Part shown: in pieces, positions 61,355-64,000 of the stretch
Position numbering within the stretch: position 1 is the first letter of the stretch
Layout: each line of letters begins with the position of its first letter
Source of the DNA: Histomonas meleagridis
Taxonomy: Eukaryota > Parabasalia > Tritrichomonadida > Dientamoebidae
Direction: 5' to 3'
DNA: 64,000 bases
Assembly (NCBI GenBank): GCA_020186115.1
Contig: WSYJ01000113.1
Span: 806,001 to 870,000, forward strand
Program-made: the position numbers and the translations under genes
Notes under the pieces: model-generated
Database searches by the model: none
What the model saw: only the letters and a program-made list of their open reading frames with translations
What the model was told of the DNA's origin: nothing

Positions 61355-61589
61355 CCAATATATTAGTAAAATGAAAGCTGTCATATTTTTAATTTAATTT
61401 AATGAAACACCGCTTGAACTCTGATTTAGATAATAAAAATTAGGATATTTTTTAAATGATGACATAATAATTCTAAAAGGAAACAACAAAGCAATAAAAA
61501 ATGTTTTTGGGGATCCCCACACGCTCATCATAAGTAAAGTATTCAATACATTGATTTGAATTATTTACATATATCTTTAAAAAAAACGA

Positions 61590-63029
61590 ATGTTTTGGAC
61601 TCTTGTTATTATTTTAATAATAATTATTCTTCGATTTATAATAATCAAATATTGTCTTAAATATTTACCACCACCACTTCATAATAAAGAACCAAGTATT
61701 AGTTTTGAAGAGTTAAATTTTGGTGAAAGTTTTACAATTGGTACAGCCACTAGTTCATGGCAAATCGAGAAAGAAGTTCAACCAAGTAATTGGAGTCTTT
61801 TTGAGAAACGAACACGAAAAGATGGTACCGCGTGTTGTCCCCCGCATTTAAATGGTTGTGATGCTATTAAACAATTTGATACAGATTTAACATTAATGGA
61901 AAGTATGAATTTAACTTCATATCGCTTTAGTCTTTCATGGTCAGCATTAAATCCACACGAAGGATATTTTGATGAAGTTTATTTGCAACATTATATTGAA
62001 ATGTGTGATAAATTATTAATGAAAGGTATTGAACCATATATTACATTATTACATTTTGAATTACCATCATGGTTAGAAGAAATCGGAGGTTTATGTAATG
62101 ACAACTTTGATAAATATTATAAAGAATATTTAAAATTTGTTATTCCTAAACTCAAAGGACATTGTATTAATTTTTTTTACGATTAATGAACCATCTGTTC
62201 ATAGTATGATGAGTTATTTATTTGGATCATTTGCTCCTGGTATTAAATCACTTCAAAAAATTTTAAAATATCACTTATAACATTAATGCGATGTCATTCT
62301 ATTGGTTATAAATTTATACATAAAATCATACCAGAAAGTCGAGTATCATATGCCAAACAAATTATCGAATTTCAACCTATTCATCGATGGTCATTAATTG
62401 AAATATTAATTACATATTTAGGGAATCAATTTTTTAATTCACCTACATTAGATTGTATTCAAACAGGGAAAGTTGAAATGAATTTTTTTGGTATTAAAGT
62501 TATTAATGAACGTATTAAAGGTTTAAAAGATTCTATTGATTTTATTGGAGTTAATCATTATACTATTATATTTGCATCTATTAATCCTAAAGATTGGAGT
62601 GGTCGGAAAGAATTTCCAATAATATTATCTAATTATACACAAAAATATCGATTATCAGATTGTGGATGGTCATTAGTTCCAGAATCATTATTAAATACAG
62701 TTGAATGGGTTAATGCACGATGGAATGCGAGGAAATTAAATATAATTATATCAGAACACGGTATATCAGATCAAAAAGATGATAGAAGACCTCAATTTAT
62801 CACTGAATCACTTCTTTATCTTAAAGAAGGTATTGATAAATATAAATTACCAGTTAAAGGATATATGTATTGGTCATTATTAGATAATTATGAATGGGCC
62901 GATGGTTATAAAGAACATTTTGGATTAATTGAAGTTAATTTAGAAACACAAGAAAGGAAAAAACGAGGTACATGTGAAATAATTAGTGAAGTAGCATTAA
63001 AATGTAAAAATGATGAAAAAAAGAAATAA
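61590..63029 (+). pseudogene. GH1 beta-glucosidase with N-terminal anchor, two frameshifts
   Basis: Reads as a glycoside hydrolase family 1 protein in three frames. Frame one (61590-62186): membrane helix (MFWTLVIILIIIILRF), then GTATSSWQIE, YRFSLSWSALNPHEGYF and LHFELPSWLEEIGG. It breaks at a run of eight T (62171-62178). Frame two continues with TINEPSVHSMMSYLFGSFAPG, holding the acid/base glutamate (NEP), to about 62275. After a second shift, frame three (to 63029) has GVNHYT, the nucleophile block IISEHGISD, and YMYWSLLDNYEWADGYKEHF. All GH1 landmarks and both catalytic glutamates are present, so decay is recent or the shifts are sequence errors. The membrane anchor is unusual for GH1. 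Its role would be to release glucose from beta-glucosides. Confidence 0.85.
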
Positions 63030-63169
63030 TAATAATAATAATAAAAGAAATATATTTAAATTTTATTATTTAGAAAATCAATCAATCAATCAAACATTAA
63101 ATATTATGAATCAAATTAATTTTATATTTTTTTCATTAATATAATTTTCTTTATAAAGATAAATGTCAA
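63030..63169. other. short spacer before tRNA-Ile
   Basis: AT-rich with an AAT microsatellite at about 63027-63043. Nothing else. Confidence 0.4.
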
Positions 63170-63242
63170 GGTCTCGTAGCTCAGTCGGTAGAGCGTTGTG
63201 CTGATAACGCAAAGGTCTAGGGTTCAAGTCCCTGCGGGACCA
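63170..63242 (+). tRNA. tRNA-Ile with GAU anticodon
   Basis: 73 nt including the discriminator A. The acceptor GGTCTCG pairs with CGGGACC (one T-G). The D arm is GCTCAGTCGGTAGAGC. The anticodon stem TTGTG/CGCAA encloses loop CTGATAA, putting GAT at 34-36. The T arm is TAGGG-TTCAAGT-CCCTG-like with a good B box (GGTTCAAGTCC). A T run from 63244 serves as Pol III terminator. Eukaryotic nuclear tRNA-Ile normally has AAU or UAU, so GAU is unexpected (see findings). A 70-codon ORF begins inside the last base of this tRNA and is not expected to start there. Confidence 0.88.
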
Positions 63243-63259
63243 TGTTTTTTTCATTTTTT

Positions 63260-63454
63260 AAATCGAGCTTATTTTTACCCCAGGTTGCAGATTTAGAAAG
63301 CTTACCTGGAGTAGAGCACAACGGTACTAGTCTCGCGTCTCAACTCAAAACTTTCATTTTACAAATTGCATATCGGCCGGAAGACACCCACCCAGAACAG
63401 CTCAGAAACTACGCACGACACCACCTTACAACACAAAAACAAGATAGATATTAA
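63260..63454 (+). other. possible coding fragment, unassigned
   Basis: An open frame without its own credible start. Its nominal ATG is at the tRNA 3' end. After a phenylalanine-rich lead it reads DLESLPGVEHNGTSLASQLK, then TFILQIAYRPEDTHPEQLRN, with balanced composition unlike translated spacer. It could be an early part of the gene represented at 63481-64000 or an independent relic. I do not recognise it. Confidence 0.35.
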
Positions 63455-63480
63455 TTTTTTTATAAAATATTGAAGAAAAT

Positions 63481-64000
63481 TTGAGCATCACCAAATATGA
63501 TCTCGGTGAATATGATGTCCTTCCCATTTCACTGTTGATCTTTCCGTTTGAACTATGGGATAACATATTAATGAAACCAATTACGAAACCGGTCTCCCTG
63601 GACTTCTTTCAAGCTCTTTTTCCTGATTTTTCGACACCCAACATCCAAACAGACCTAGTCAATTTTGAGTGTCATTTTAAGAATTTAGTCGACCACCAAC
63701 TACAAGATCTCTCAAATTTACTAACTTTACTCTTTATCGACTATTACATTTTATCACTAGGAAAAAGTGCGTATCTGCAGGAATTTGTTAAAAAATGCGG
63801 TCATTCAACTATACGAATTCTCTAACTTACTACTTACGAAACCCTACAAATTCACCTTCAATCTTAATAATGAAAGACACTTTGTCCCAATAGAGTTACG
63901 TAATAAATATTTATTAACATCTCCAAACATTAATTTATTATTCAGAAGAATGGGTCTCATGTTTGCATTCTATATCATTAGCATATCGAATTCAGGTATC
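63481..64000 (+). pseudogene. HECT-type E3 ligase-like fragment, frameshifted and cut by the window end
   Basis: An open frame without an ATG start runs to 63825 (YDVLPISLLIFPFELWDNIL, LFPDFSTPN). From about 63780 the coding character continues in another frame to the window edge: NLLKNAVIQLYEFSNLLLTK, FTFNLNNERHFVPIELRNKY, LLTSPNINLLFRRMGLMFAF. The last piece resembles the early HECT-domain pattern N...L.YFRFIGR..G.A.Y. HECT ligases carry ubiquitin on a C-terminal cysteine, which would lie beyond the window. The family call rests on a short pattern and is tentative; the frame change may be decay or a sequence error. Confidence 0.4.

Noticed and set aside
63242-63454. ORF starting with ATG at the last base of tRNA-Ile
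   Set aside because: The ATG overlaps the mature tRNA end and the T-run terminator, so it cannot be a normal start; only the later part is noted as a possible fragment.

Overview
The window is nuclear DNA from a protist and most resembles a trichomonad (Tritrichomonas or Trichomonas type parabasalid). The reasons are: very AT-rich, tightly packed genes with no intron that I can recognise; BspA-like leucine-rich-repeat surface proteins; a DUF3447/ankyrin protein; a multi-domain saposin-like secreted protein; a slightly divergent histone H3; short leaders with TCA-Py-T/A initiator-like sites; and stop codons often embedded in TAAA. The genus is inferred from these traits and was not checked against any database. 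Many apparent ORF starts here are TTG or GTG; where so, I moved the start to the first plausible ATG.

Layout. 0-3 kb: an ARM/HEAT-like protein, ribosomal protein eL27, and a broken uS14 gene divergent from eL27. 3-12 kb: one 3024-residue TRRAP/Tra1 pseudokinase. 13-18 kb: an intact BspA-like surface protein, then a broken relative. 19-28 kb: a degenerate PAP2-like membrane protein, a Rab-like GTPase with a decayed partial copy beside it, a tuberin-type RapGAP protein, COMMD4, a DMT/EamA transporter and an N-terminal (NTMT1-type) methyltransferase. 28.8-31.2 kb: an ankyrin protein followed by an array of single ankyrin modules separated by non-coding spacers with a period near 172 bp. 31.25-35.33 kb and 56.43-60.52 kb: the two arms of a 4.08-kb inverted duplication carrying a GCN5 acetyltransferase (broken in the left arm), a decayed BspA tail and histone H3. 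36-54 kb, between the arms: a GAA1-like protein, a UBC4/5-type E2, uS8, a TRF4-like nucleotidyltransferase, MPP10, eL43, tRNA-Ser, an Hsp110-like ATPase domain fused to a very long 11-residue-repeat coiled coil and a membrane anchor, exportin-2 (CSE1) and Rab11. 55 kb: a triple saposin-domain secreted protein. 60.5-64 kb: a maspardin-like protein, a frameshifted GH1 beta-glucosidase, a tRNA-Ile with a GAU anticodon, and the start of a HECT-like fragment cut by the window end.

How the genes fit together. Most are housekeeping: translation (eL27, uS8, eL43, two tRNAs), ribosome biogenesis (MPP10), chromatin (TRRAP/Tra1, GCN5 and H3, which would meet in a SAGA/NuA4-type complex), transport (CSE1, Rabs, RapGAP, COMMD4) and ubiquitin (E2, perhaps HECT). 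The accessory part consists of surface BspA proteins, ankyrin modules, saposins and many decaying copies. The most unusual items are the spaced ankyrin-module arrays, whose spacer sequence recurs at several unlinked points, and the membrane-anchored Hsp110-like coiled-coil protein, whose reading frame is broken by one extra A inside its repeat.
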